The notes below the pieces were generated by a model that saw only the letters and a program-made list of their open reading frames with translations, was not told the origin of the DNA and made no database searches. Shown piece after piece: positions 34,221-43,020 of a stretch of 64,000 bases of DNA. Position numbers and translations under genes: made by a program. This stretch comes from Clostridia bacterium. GTDB lineage: Bacteria; Bacillota; Clostridia; Oscillospirales; Acutalibacteraceae. Position 1 is the first letter of the stretch, and each line of letters starts with the position of its first letter. Location of the stretch: the NCBI GenBank assembly GCA_017432165.1, contig JAFRJS010000095.1, positions 1-64,000 of the forward strand, in the 5' to 3' direction.

Positions 34221-34877
34221 ATGAGAAAAAGAAAAAGTGTTTTATTTTTTGGTTTGTTGTTAATGATGAGTGTGTTAATGGGTTTAGGTGGCAAAACAAG
34301 CACAGTTTATGCTGTGAAAAGCATTAATAATACTTTGAAAAAAGAAAAAATTAAAAAGAAAATAGAAATTAATCAAAAATTGTTCAAAACACTTTGCGAG
34401 AACAATATGAAATTAAAAAAATGGAAAATATTAAACGAAGATAAACGTGATGATTTTTTAATAAGAAAAAATGACAGAAAATCACAAAAACTTCAAAAAT
34501 TAATGAATGATTTCTTTTCTATAAGAGAAAAAAGTTTGGTAAGTTTTCAAAATGAAGTAGTTAAAAAATTGGCTAATGATTTAAACGAAAACGTTTCATA
34601 TACTAAGTATATACTTGAATGTTTTGGATGGAAAAAAGATATAATTAGCTTTATTTTTGGAAAAGACAAATTTCAGAAGCTTAATGTAAAATTTGAAAAA
34701 ATGGGTTGCTGCCCGGAATTAATAATTAAAATAAACAGAAAATTTAATTCTCAAGACGAAAAACATAAATTTATAAATAAGCTGAAAGAAAAGATAATGG
34801 ATGAAAATTTAAATGTTTTTTTTAATCCTGGTGGTGTTGATGATGATGGTTGTAGATTGTGTATTGTTTTGGTGTAA
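34221..34877 (+). CDS. Exported lysine-rich protein, unknown
   Basis: 218 residues. Signal peptide at 1-32 (SVLFFGLLLMMSVLMGL, cleavage near YAV-KS), then an extremely lysine-rich helical middle (about 35-130) and a short C-terminus with CCPEL and a glycine/aspartate turn (GGVDDDGC). GGAATTTC-type ribosome site AAAGGAA. It sits between the ART-like gene and the RibU-like gene. I cannot assign a function; the basic, exported form would fit a protein acting on nucleic acid or host surfaces. Confidence 0.5.
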   Translation: MRKRKSVLFFGLLLMMSVLMGLGGKTSTVYAVKSINNTLKKEKIKKKIEINQKLFKTLCENNMKLKKWKILNEDKRDDFLIRKNDRKSQKLQKLMNDFFSIREKSLVSFQNEVVKKLANDLNENVSYTKYILECFGWKKDIISFIFGKDKFQKLNVKFEKMGCCPELIIKINRKFNSQDEKHKFINKLKEKIMDENLNVFFNPGGVDDDGCRLCIVLV

Positions 34878-34908
34878 AGATAAAAAAGGAGCATGCGCCG
34901 AAATATAT

Positions 34909-34942
34909 CCAGTTATACAAAATTAATATTTTGTATAACTGG
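34909..34942 (+). promoter_or_regulatory. Perfect 15-bp hairpin upstream of RibU-like gene
   Basis: Arms 34909-34923 and 34928-34942 are perfectly complementary with a 4-base TAAT loop, directly before the ribosome site of the next gene and without a T-run. It may be an RNA regulatory element or a processing site. Confidence 0.45.
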
Positions 34943-34961
34943 GGAAAGGAAAAATGGATTT

Positions 34962-35498
34962 ATGGCAAATAACCGCAAAGTTATTAATATTGTGTACAAT
35001 GCAGTGTTTATAATAATGTCGCTAATTTTGGCGCTATTGTTTGGAAAAATTTCTATTTTCCCTTTTTTAAAATTAGATTTTTCAGATTTACCTGTTTTTT
35101 TGGCCACGCTAATTTCAGGTGCATCGTCCGGCATAATTGTTCTTTTTGTGGTTTCTTTTTTAAGGTCTTTAATGTTCAGTTCTGCCGGTTGGATTGGATT
35201 TTTAATCAGGATTACAACAGTTATAGTTGTTATTGGATTAGACTTGTTTTGGCACAAAAAAATAAAAATGATTTACAAAATTTTAGGTATTTCCTTTTTT
35301 ATAGTTTTATGTTTAATTTTTCGGCTTATACTTAATTATTATTTTTGGATTGATTTTTTTGGAATTTCACCAAATATAATAGACGGTATGCTATTTACTA
35401 TAATACTCCCTTATAATTTATTAAGAATTTTAGCATCACTTATTGCGGCAATATTTTTAGAACAGCCTTTAAAAAAGCTAATAGGCTTACTAAATTAA
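34962..35498 (+). CDS. ECF transporter S component, RibU-like
   Basis: 178 residues from ATG at 34962 (GGGGAAAGGAAAA about 12 bases upstream). Five or six hydrophobic segments. The block FPFLKLDFSDLPVFLATLISG near 43-63 is the mark of RibU-type substrate-capture subunits, which take up riboflavin (vitamin B2) with an energy-coupling EcfAA'T module. No ECF ATPase or T genes are in this window. It implies that flavin is taken from outside and not made. Confidence 0.7.
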   Translation: MANNRKVINIVYNAVFIIMSLILALLFGKISIFPFLKLDFSDLPVFLATLISGASSGIIVLFVVSFLRSLMFSSAGWIGFLIRITTVIVVIGLDLFWHKKIKMIYKILGISFFIVLCLIFRLILNYYFWIDFFGISPNIIDGMLFTIILPYNLLRILASLIAAIFLEQPLKKLIGLLN

Positions 35499-35525
35499 AA
35501 ATTAGTTATTTTTTAGTGTCCCCTC

Positions 35526-35554
35526 TTGCACCTTAAAAGTTAATATGATATAAT
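35526..35554 (+). promoter_or_regulatory. Predicted sigma-A promoter
   Basis: TTGCAC (35526-35531), 17-base spacer, perfect TATAAT (35549-35554), upstream of the exported ankyrin-like gene. Confidence 0.65.
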
Positions 35555-35596
35555 TAAAATGTAAAAATAATGTTATATTAATTTGGAGGTTTATTT

Positions 35597-36394
35597 ATGA
35601 AAAAATTACTAGCCGGAGCTTTATGTGCCTTAAGTTTAGCAATGCCGGTATGTGCTGTGAACGGAGATAATGCTGCAAATGATCAAAATGACGCATTAGA
35701 TAACGCCGCAGCAGTTGCACATGATGAAGTAAGAAATGTACAAAGTGAACTGTATAGAGTATTAAGAAGAGCATTACTTTTTGGTGAATTGTTTGATCGT
35801 CCTGAAAATTGTATTAATATTATTTCCAATTTAATACATAATGGCGCAGAGCTTGATGATCGTATTTTAAGTGATAGAGATAGTGGTGTTTTGTCTAATA
35901 TCGTGTTTAATAATCCTAATTTTAATCAATTCCCCGATGATGTTAGAAATCATATTTTAGGAAAAGCGTTATTGTTCTATGTTAAAAATCGATTTTGCTA
36001 CTCTGGGCCGTATAACTATAATCAAGAATTGAAGTATAATTATAAGGCTATAAAAGCATTATGGAAATTAAATCCACCTATTGATTTTACAGATGATCAG
36101 GGGCACACAGCTTTGCAGATTGCTGAAAATCGTTATAATACTTGGCAAAATGGCGAAACTCCTGATGATATTGAGATGTTTTTTACAGATGGGCAGAGTG
36201 GATCCACAGATTTGCAGGGTAGGCAAATTCGCAACATTTCTGGTTATCCAATGATGATACTAGTTGATAATGATATTAACATTGAAAAAGTTCGTAACCA
36301 AAAGCGTCGAAAAGTACAACAACACGATGTAAAAGTATTCAGGCTTTTTACTATGTACGCTCGCCACGGCCAAAATAGCTGTACAATTTGTTAA
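35597..36394 (+). CDS. Exported protein with ankyrin-like helix pair
   Basis: 265 residues, TTGGAGG ribosome site. Signal peptide MKKLLAGALCALSLAMPVCA. Residues 145-185 contain a segment (PPIDFTDDQGHTALQIAENR) that reads as an ankyrin repeat second half, preceded by a helical region (NIISNLIHNGAELDD) that also fits the pattern. Ankyrin repeats in exported bacterial proteins usually bind eukaryotic proteins. The rest is of unknown type. Standing alone with its own promoter. Confidence 0.55.
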   Translation: MKKLLAGALCALSLAMPVCAVNGDNAANDQNDALDNAAAVAHDEVRNVQSELYRVLRRALLFGELFDRPENCINIISNLIHNGAELDDRILSDRDSGVLSNIVFNNPNFNQFPDDVRNHILGKALLFYVKNRFCYSGPYNYNQELKYNYKAIKALWKLNPPIDFTDDQGHTALQIAENRYNTWQNGETPDDIEMFFTDGQSGSTDLQGRQIRNISGYPMMILVDNDINIEKVRNQKRRKVQQHDVKVFRLFTMYARHGQNSCTIC

Positions 36395-36491
36395 TTTAAA
36401 AAATGCAAGGATATTTAGATTTTTGATCTAGTTATCGTTGCATTTTTACTTTGACAAAATTATGTTTTATGATTATAATAATATATTGTAA

Positions 36492-36568
36492 GTCTGCGTA
36501 GCTCAGCTGGATAGAGCGACCGCCTCCTAAGCGGTAGGTCGGAGGTTCGAATCCTCTCGTGGACGCCA
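36492..36568 (+). tRNA. tRNA-Arg (CCU)
   Basis: 77 bases including encoded CCA. Acceptor stem GTCTGCG/CGTGGAC with wobbles, D arm GCTC/GAGC, anticodon stem ACCGC/GCGGT around loop CTCCTAA, giving CCU (arginine AGG codon), T arm GGAGG/CCTCT with TTCGAAT. Confidence 0.92.
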
Positions 36569-36570
36569 AA

Positions 36571-36607
36571 AAATTCCCCTTGGAGCTTATGCGCTCTTAG
36601 GGGAATT
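36571..36607 (-). terminator. Terminator of the exported nuclease gene
   Basis: AATTCCCCT/AGGGGAATT stem with an inner GAGC/GCTC pair, followed on the minus strand by six T. It overlaps the gene's 3' end and abuts the tRNA-Arg on the other strand. Confidence 0.7.
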
Positions 36608-37858
36608 ATAGTTTTCCAATAATTCTTTTAACATAATATTTTTTTGTATAGCGTACTGCAATTCTTCTTGTAATTTTTTTATTAAATCTTTAATTTCTGG
36701 ATAAGGTGATTTAATTTTTAAATTTTTAATTGATTTTTTTAATTGCTCTTTTTGTAATAATAATTGAGGGTGTTTTGTTGCTATTTCCTCTATTACTTCT
36801 TTTAAAAGTTTTATCTTCGATTCTATAAGATCTTCATCGTTAAGAATTTTATAAAGGCACGGTCGCAATTTATTATGTTTACTTTCATATGGCAGCCAAA
36901 CTTTTTTCTTTTTTGAATCTTTATTTTGATTTTGACCATTATTTTGGGCTTCGAGTAATTTATTTATTATTATTTTTTTTAGTCGATTATATTGCTGTTT
37001 TTTAATTTCTTTAATTTCTTTTGCGCTATTTTTAATGTTTTTATTGCTACTTTTATTATTTTGGTCTTGTTGGCTTTTAATATTATCTATTTTACAAGCT
37101 TTATATATTTTTTTATTTTTTGTTTTGTTACAATATTTAATTTTAAAGCTTTTAGGGCGTTTGCTTTCCGGGGATAACGGATTTGCTGTGGAGTCGTAAA
37201 TTATTTCCCCTTGTAGTTGAACATGCTTTTTATTATTTAATTTTTTTTCAAGTTTTTCTTCTAAAGTTCTGTATGCTCCACCTCGTCGATTTACATTTTT
37301 ATCCATTGGTACAGCATTGTCTATTTCATAGCTTCCGCAAAATTCATCTGCAATAAGATGACCATAATCGTCATTTTCTAAGTATCCGTTTTTCACCTTC
37401 CATTCTTTATTGATATGGCAAGATGAATTGTCAATTCTGTCTTTTTTTTCATCATTGATTTTCACTAATGTTTTTGCTTCAAATTTAATTATTCTTCCTT
37501 GGTTATCGGTTTTATACCTATAATCGCACTCATTTATGTTTATATTTCTACGTATATTATTTTTATGATCAAATTCAAGACGTTTGTTAAAATTCGTTGA
37601 GTATATACAATTTTCTTTTAATTTTGTATATAGAATTTTTTTGCGGAAAGATTTTTCTATTGGATCGGTGTTTTTATTTAATTCTATTCCTTCTCTAAAT
37701 AATTCAAATTCTATTTCACCTGATTTAGTTTCTACATTTAACGTATTATTGTTTTTTGGATTTTCTAAATTACTTATCGCAAGCACGCCATTAAATAAAG
37801 TAACTGCAGTTAAAAAAGATAAAGCGGTAGTTTTAAAAAATTTTTTCAATAGTTTCAC
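36587..37858 (-). CDS. Exported DNA/RNA non-specific endonuclease-like protein
   Basis: 423 residues, GTG start with AGGAGG upstream. Signal peptide at 1-28. Residues 110-245 match the type 2 non-specific endonuclease domain (PF13930-like): YRYKTDNQGRI at 113-123, DDYGHLIADEF at 163-173 with His167 as general base, VPMDKNVNRRGG at 183-194 with Asn190 as a probable metal ligand, RPKSFKIKY near 234-242. A lysine-rich helical C-terminal half (260-423) may bind nucleic acid or an adhesion partner. Exported nucleases of this type serve as toxins or nutrient scavengers. No immunity gene is seen beside it. Confidence 0.65.
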   Translation of the reverse strand: MKLLKKFFKTTALSFLTAVTLFNGVLAISNLENPKNNNTLNVETKSGEIEFELFREGIELNKNTDPIEKSFRKKILYTKLKENCIYSTNFNKRLEFDHKNNIRRNININECDYRYKTDNQGRIIKFEAKTLVKINDEKKDRIDNSSCHINKEWKVKNGYLENDDYGHLIADEFCGSYEIDNAVPMDKNVNRRGGAYRTLEEKLEKKLNNKKHVQLQGEIIYDSTANPLSPESKRPKSFKIKYCNKTKNKKIYKACKIDNIKSQQDQNNKSSNKNIKNSAKEIKEIKKQQYNRLKKIIINKLLEAQNNGQNQNKDSKKKKVWLPYESKHNKLRPCLYKILNDEDLIESKIKLLKEVIEEIATKHPQLLLQKEQLKKSIKNLKIKSPYPEIKDLIKKLQEELQYAIQKNIMLKELLENYNSPKSA

Positions 37859-37893
37859 TATGATTCCTCCTGGAATTTAATCGCTATTAAACT

Positions 37894-37922
37894 ATTATAT
37901 ATTATATTTTTAATAACGTCAA
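37894..37922 (-). promoter_or_regulatory. Predicted promoter of the exported nuclease
   Basis: Minus-strand TTGACG (37917-37922), 17-base spacer, TATAAT (37894-37899). Confidence 0.65.
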
Positions 37923-37970
37923 TACCGAAGTTTGACAGTCTTGCGTTTTTTCTAATTTTTTTATTAGTTT

Positions 37971-38777
37971 TTAGAATTTCCCGCCTCCGCCGCCGTGGCT
38001 CGTTCCGGAAGAACCCGAATGCGTGCTGCTGCCGGAATTGTTTTTGGGTTTTGCGGTTCTTGAAATTGTGCTAAATAAGAAAATATCTTTAGAGTTTTTA
38101 ATATTTAAGCTACCGTCTTTTAAGTAGTCGTTTGCTTCAGTTTTTTTATTTACGGTTTTTAATTGTTTTCTCATTGTTTCGGTTATGGAAAGTGCTATTA
38201 AAAAGCCTATAATAAGCGATCCGGGAATCCAAATTAGACCCAAGGGCTCTTTTGGAAGGTTACCATTATCGTAAGGTTTGTCTGTTTTGGCTTGAGTTAG
38301 AAATTTATCACATAAATCCGCAAATGTATTAAACGATTTAATGTAATCGCTTTTTTTCATGTCCGGAAGAAACTTGGAAGAAATATAATCAAGCCCTGCA
38401 TCGGTAATTGCAGTTATTCCGTAACCCGTGGTGGAAACATACCAATCACGGTCTTCTATGCTAACGAGTAATAATACCCCACTTTTATCTTCACCAAATC
38501 CATAGCCGTTATAATCAAAATAATCGTCGGCGTAATCCATTGGTGTTTTCCCTTCCAATGTTTTTACGGTAACTATTAATACGTCGCATTGTTGACGAGT
38601 GCTAATTTCGTTTAATTTATTTGTTAAGTTTTCGATTTCGGCCGAAGATTTTATTAGCCCGGCGTTGTCTACAAGCCTTGGCGGCGCTGCGTGCGTGTGT
38701 AAATTATTGTATGGTAGCAGCGAGGCAAAAAATAAAATAAAAACCGAAAAAATAAAATGATATAATTTTTTATTCAT
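37971..38777 (-). CDS. TPM-domain membrane protein (YgcG-like)
   Basis: 268 residues from the ATG at 38775-38777 (AAAGGAGAAAAAAAT upstream; the longer start lies in the neighbouring gene). Signal peptide, then a TPM domain (about 30-165) with LVDNAGLI, the VLIVTVKTL strand and a DYFDYNGYGFG-type loop. A membrane helix (about 182-200) and a C-terminus of glycine/serine/histidine repeats (SGSSTHSGSS, HGGGGGKF) follow, as in the YgcG/TPM family. Last gene of the SPFH/zinc-ribbon operon. Role possibly in membrane protein quality or vesicle work; not firmly known. Confidence 0.75.
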   Translation of the reverse strand: MNKKLYHFIFSVFILFFASLLPYNNLHTHAAPPRLVDNAGLIKSSAEIENLTNKLNEISTRQQCDVLIVTVKTLEGKTPMDYADDYFDYNGYGFGEDKSGVLLLVSIEDRDWYVSTTGYGITAITDAGLDYISSKFLPDMKKSDYIKSFNTFADLCDKFLTQAKTDKPYDNGNLPKEPLGLIWIPGSLIIGFLIALSITETMRKQLKTVNKKTEANDYLKDGSLNIKNSKDIFLFSTISRTAKPKNNSGSSTHSGSSGTSHGGGGGKF

Positions 38778-38790
38778 ATTTTTTTCTCCT

Positions 38791-39879
38791 TTACAAAAAC
38801 AAATGCGCAAGCCATACTACACCATAAACCAGCGCACTTGCGGCAACGGTTAGCCCCGCAAGCCATTTGCAATATGAAGCTTTGTCACAAGGCAAATTGC
38901 CAACAAATTTACCCGTTTGACCATTCATTGCAAAAGTGTATTTCTTATCTTTCCAAGATGTGTTTAAAAGCCACACGGGGTAAAGGGCATACTTTACATC
39001 ACCATTTTTCAGTTTTATATCGGTTTTTTTTGGGATAACTGTCGTGTAGCCTTCACCCTTGGGGTAAAAAGCCTCTTCCACGCTTTTTTTAACCCTGTTG
39101 TTTGCTTTTTCTATACTGTCTTTTACTTCCACATCATATTTGTCTGCTAAATATCCTGAAAGATATGCTGTTTGAAAATCTATAACATCTTTAGGGTCAA
39201 AAGGTTCAATGGATTCCATAAGCTTATCATCGATTTTAGAAGATCCGTCCACAGGAATTTTCTCAAACGCCACGTCCCCCGCTCTTGTTAGCAAGTAATG
39301 CATTGTTTGTGTATAATTATAATTACTATCACTCCAAAAATTAACTCTGGTTGCCCTGTAATTAGTATCTGCATCGGCTTCCGCATCAAAAAGCCAAAAA
39401 GGAACGTATATTCCTTTTATTTCATCAATGTGATTTTCATCTTTAAAAACCTTGGGCAAAAGTTTTTTATTTTTTAAGTGATTTAATAAATTTTTTTTGG
39501 CGTCGTTTTTGTCTAGCTTAAAAGGAATTAAATAATCCGGTTTGAGACTCCCCGCAAATTTTTCTGCTATAATCACAGGGTTATCGCAAAACGGGCAGTG
39601 CGTAGCGGCGGTGGTGCTATCCCCTATTATTTCGCCACCGCAAGATTTACATACATAAGTAACAATATTATTTTTTTCGTTTTCTTCCCAATTTGTGCCG
39701 GGGTTTAGCTCCCAGTTCATTTCGTTTGAAGTTTCTTTTTTAAGGGTTTCATCGTAAGATTTAAGCGCTTCGGGGTCAAATTCTGTATCGCAATAAGAAC
39801 ATTTTAATTTTTGGGCAGTACTGTCAAATTTAATACTTCCCGCACAATTTGGGCATTTATACTCCATTAGTTCAGACAT
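38791..39879 (-). CDS. Zinc-ribbon membrane protein of SPFH/TPM operon
   Basis: 362 residues. Two zinc ribbons lie at the N-terminus: C-x2-C near 9-12 with C-x2-C near 27-30 (YKCPNC, LKCSYC), and CKSCGG with CPFC near 78-98. The remainder is a soluble domain ending in a C-terminal membrane helix (about 340-360). This type, sometimes annotated as TFIIB-type zinc-ribbon protein, is commonly next to SPFH and TPM-domain genes in Clostridia, as here. Overlaps the end of the upstream unit by 22 bases gap; function unknown. Confidence 0.7.
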   Translation of the reverse strand: MSELMEYKCPNCAGSIKFDSTAQKLKCSYCDTEFDPEALKSYDETLKKETSNEMNWELNPGTNWEENEKNNIVTYVCKSCGGEIIGDSTTAATHCPFCDNPVIIAEKFAGSLKPDYLIPFKLDKNDAKKNLLNHLKNKKLLPKVFKDENHIDEIKGIYVPFWLFDAEADADTNYRATRVNFWSDSNYNYTQTMHYLLTRAGDVAFEKIPVDGSSKIDDKLMESIEPFDPKDVIDFQTAYLSGYLADKYDVEVKDSIEKANNRVKKSVEEAFYPKGEGYTTVIPKKTDIKLKNGDVKYALYPVWLLNTSWKDKKYTFAMNGQTGKFVGNLPCDKASYCKWLAGLTVAASALVYGVVWLAHLFL

Positions 39880-39901
39880 TTTTACCCCTCCTTATGTTTT
39901 A

Positions 39902-41098
39902 TTAAAACGCATTTCCGCATTCGGGGCAGAATTTTGGAGGATTAGAACTTGCAGATACATATCCGCATTTCGAGCATTTTACTCCGGATTCCGTTTCAGG
40001 TTTTTTAGCTCCGCAGTTTGGGCAAAATTTGCCGGTAGAGGTTGCACCGCAAGAGCATTTCCAGGAGGATTCTTCTTTTTTTGTTTCTTGGTTTTGCCCC
40101 ATGGCAAATAAATTCTGTGCGTTCATTCCTCCGGAATTTTGTGCAAGTCCCAATCCCATAAAACCGGCCATAGCTCCCCCTTCGTTTTTTGCGGCATCTT
40201 TCATAGCGTCTGCCTGGGCTCCAACCAATGTAGCTGCTGCCATGGTTGGATCGCGCATAATTGCGTTTTTCTGAGCTTGTTTTATGATTTCCGCATCTTC
40301 TTCGGGCAGCGTTATTGGATTAAGTGCAATTGAAATTACAGATATTCCCCTTAGCTCGGCCCATTTTTTAGTTAATGCTTCGTTCATTGCGCCGGATAAT
40401 TCCTCTGCATGTCCGGGTAACGCATTTGGGCGTATTTGCATTTCGGAAATTTTAGCAAATGCCGGTTGAAGTGCACTTATGAATTCGGTTTTTAATTGTC
40501 CGTCAATTTCTTCTTTGGTGTATTCATTTTCCACATTGCCACAAACGTTTGTATAAAATAAAATAGGATCGGTTATTTTATATGAATAAACTCCGCTGCA
40601 ACGTATTGAAACGTCAATATCCAGCCCGATATTTTTGTCAACAACTCTAAAAGGTATCGGGTTAGGCGTACCAAATTTATTATCAACCAGTTCTTTTGTG
40701 TTAAAATAATAAATTCGTTGGTCTTTTCCTGTGTCCCCTCCATAAGTAAAGCGTTTCCCGATAGTTTGAAAAGTTTTTTTGATGCCATCGCTAAGTTTAC
40801 CCGTAAAAATGCTTGGCTCAGAAGATGTATTATAAGTAAACTGGCCAGGTTCGGCGCAAAATTCAACCACTTTTCCTTGCTCTACAATTATCATGCATTG
40901 TCCGTCTGCCACAGCAATTCCCGAACCGTTTGAAATTATATTGTCGTTTCCTTTTGTGTTTGAAGAACGCCCTGAAACACGTTTTTTCCCTTTTGCCACC
41001 AAAACATCATTAGATAATGCCTCGCAGTAGAAAAAATCTTTCCATTGGTCGGCAAATGTACCGCCAACTGCTCCTGATGCTGCTTTAATTAATCCCAT
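39902..41098 (-). CDS. SPFH-domain protein with C-terminal zinc ribbons
   Basis: 398 residues. Residues 1-300 form an SPFH (stomatin/prohibitin/flotillin) domain of the virion-core/YdjF-like kind (QWKDFFYCEALSNDVLVAKG at 18-37 is characteristic). The end (about 345-398) has two zinc ribbons, CSCG...CPNCG and CSKCG...CPECG. SPFH proteins build membrane microdomains. AGGAGG ribosome site. Upstream partner of the zinc-ribbon and TPM genes. Confidence 0.85.
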   Translation of the reverse strand: MGLIKAASGAVGGTFADQWKDFFYCEALSNDVLVAKGKKRVSGRSSNTKGNDNIISNGSGIAVADGQCMIIVEQGKVVEFCAEPGQFTYNTSSEPSIFTGKLSDGIKKTFQTIGKRFTYGGDTGKDQRIYYFNTKELVDNKFGTPNPIPFRVVDKNIGLDIDVSIRCSGVYSYKITDPILFYTNVCGNVENEYTKEEIDGQLKTEFISALQPAFAKISEMQIRPNALPGHAEELSGAMNEALTKKWAELRGISVISIALNPITLPEEDAEIIKQAQKNAIMRDPTMAAATLVGAQADAMKDAAKNEGGAMAGFMGLGLAQNSGGMNAQNLFAMGQNQETKKEESSWKCSCGATSTGKFCPNCGAKKPETESGVKCSKCGYVSASSNPPKFCPECGNAF

Positions 41099-41122
41099 AA
41101 TAAATTCCTCCTAAAATTCAAA

Positions 41123-41680
41123 TTAATTTAATTCTAATTTTTCTATTATTTTTGCCGCTTCGTCGGTATCTTTAAAGTCAGGCCCCGAAACAACGATTTT
41201 ATAAACTTTGTTGCTATTTGTTAGAGTTTTGTATATGTCCGAATCAACAGCGTTGACGGCTGTTGTTGTTTTAAACAAAGTTTTCTCGCCTATTGTAACT
41301 TCTTTAACCTCGGTAAATCCCGTTAAACCGGAGATATAATTTTGAAAATCTTTTTTTAAATTTTCATTTGTGTAAAGTCCATCCGAGGGAATTTGAATTT
41401 TTTCGTTTCCGTTTTTTAATTGCTGCACAGAAACGTACTCTTCTTTGGATTTAGAAATCCTCATGCTTGGTTTATAAAATTCTTTCCCGGTTGTAATTTC
41501 GTATTTTTTATCGATTGTAATTTTAATATTCTCTGTTTCTGCTGTTTGATTGTTTGATTCTATTTCTTGGTTGCTAATTTCTGTGATTTTGTGCTCGTTT
41601 GTGGTGTTTTTTTCTGTGCACCCAACAAGTGGAGCAACTGCCAGCAGTAGCAAAGCCAAAATTTTTAGATTTTTCTTCAT
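41123..41680 (-). CDS. Lipoprotein, unknown
   Basis: 185 residues. Lipobox LVGC places the lipidated cysteine at 21, preceded by a short hydrophobic signal. The mature part is serine/threonine/lysine-rich and contains a beta-like domain (about 60-180) resembling small secreted domains of PsbP/DUF-type, without a clear hit. It is first in the leftward operon with the SPFH, zinc-ribbon and TPM genes, so it may act with them at the membrane. Confidence 0.7.
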   Translation of the reverse strand: MKKNLKILALLLLAVAPLVGCTEKNTTNEHKITEISNQEIESNNQTAETENIKITIDKKYEITTGKEFYKPSMRISKSKEEYVSVQQLKNGNEKIQIPSDGLYTNENLKKDFQNYISGLTGFTEVKEVTIGEKTLFKTTTAVNAVDSDIYKTLTNSNKVYKIVVSGPDFKDTDEAAKIIEKLELN

Positions 41681-41824
41681 GATAAATTCCTCCTTTTAAA
41701 GTGAAAACTATGATTAATAATATTACCATATAAATAAAATAATTACAACTAATTATTTATAGAAAATGTATAAAAATAAATTTTAAAAAATACACACCAG
41801 AAAATCTAATGTGTATCCAATATA

Positions 41825-42841
41825 TTATTTAATGTTATTAATCTCTTTATACTCGATTTTCATAGCCTTTTTAACTTTAGCCAGTGTCTGCGAAGTTATT
41901 TTTTCTGCTTTTTCTGTGCCGTCTGAGAGTATTTTATAGATGTATTCTTTATTTTGGGAAAGTTCTTCCCTTTTTTCGCGTATTGGTGCGAGCATTTCTT
42001 GCAGAACTTCGTTTAAGTATCTTTTTACTTTAACGTCTCCCAGGCCACCTTTTTCGTAGTGAGCTTTCATTGCTGCAATTTTTTCTTTGTCCTTTCCAAA
42101 GGCATCCAAATATATAAAAACGGGATTGTTTTTTGTATTTCCCGGGTCATTTATATTAAGATGATTGGGGTCGGTGTACATGCTCATGACTTTTTTTTCT
42201 ATTTCGTCGGCGCTGTCTGATAAAAATATCGTGTTGCCCAGCGATTTGCTCATTTTGTTTTTGCCGTCTGTGCCTACCAAACGGGGAGTTTTAGAAAGAA
42301 TTATCTTCGGTTCAACCAAAGTTTCGCCGTAAACCAAGTTAAATTTTCTTACTATCTCGCACGCTTGTTCAATCATGGGTGCTTGGTCTTCTCCTGCGGG
42401 GACATAGTGCGCTCCAAAGGCCGTAATGTCGGCGGCTTGGCTTACGGGGTAAGTTAAAAAGCCTGCCGGTATTCCGCCGCTGAATTTTCTAAGTTTAAGC
42501 TCGCTTTTTACTGTAGGATTGCGTTCCAAACGTGCAACTGTTACCAAATTAAGATAAAATACGGTAAGTTCGGCGATTGCCGGAATTAATGATTGAACGA
42601 ATATTGTGGTTTTGCTTGGGTCAATCCCTACTGATAAATAATCAAGTGTAAGTTCAAGAACATTATCCCTTACTTTTTGAGGGTTTTCGAAATTATCTGT
42701 AAGCGCCTGAACGTCTGCAATCATTATGTACTGATTATATTTATCCTGGAGTTCCACTCTGCTTTTAAGCGACCCGATAAAATGCCCCAAATGAAGTTTC
42801 CCGGTGGGTCTGTCGCCGGTAAGTATTATTTCTTTATTCAT
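41825..42841 (-). CDS. trpS: Tryptophanyl-tRNA synthetase
   Basis: 338 residues, class I synthetase that loads tRNA-Trp. The HIGH-like TGKLHLGHF is at 12-20 and the KMSKS loop (NKMSKSLGN) near 195-203; MIEQACEIV and DLNHLNIND-type segments fit TrpRS. GGGGATAATT before the ATG. No T-box or other leader is visible upstream. Single gene. Confidence 0.95.
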   Translation of the reverse strand: MNKEIILTGDRPTGKLHLGHFIGSLKSRVELQDKYNQYIMIADVQALTDNFENPQKVRDNVLELTLDYLSVGIDPSKTTIFVQSLIPAIAELTVFYLNLVTVARLERNPTVKSELKLRKFSGGIPAGFLTYPVSQAADITAFGAHYVPAGEDQAPMIEQACEIVRKFNLVYGETLVEPKIILSKTPRLVGTDGKNKMSKSLGNTIFLSDSADEIEKKVMSMYTDPNHLNINDPGNTKNNPVFIYLDAFGKDKEKIAAMKAHYEKGGLGDVKVKRYLNEVLQEMLAPIREKREELSQNKEYIYKILSDGTEKAEKITSQTLAKVKKAMKIEYKEINNIK

Positions 42842-42945
42842 AATTATCCCCTCATTGATTTTTTATGTTTTATGTACATTATATATTATAATTAAAAATT
42901 TTAAATAATTCAAGTGCTAATTTTTAGTAGTGTTTTTAAACAATA

Positions 42946-42974
42946 TTGACATAAAAATTATATTATGTTATAAT
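42946..42974 (+). promoter_or_regulatory. Strong predicted promoter
   Basis: Perfect TTGACA (42946-42951) and TATAAT (42969-42974) with 17 bases between, upstream of the exported protease-like gene. Confidence 0.75.
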
Positions 42975-43020
42975 ATAAACACAATTATTAAATAACTAAA
43001 TCAAAAGGAGCAGTTAAATA

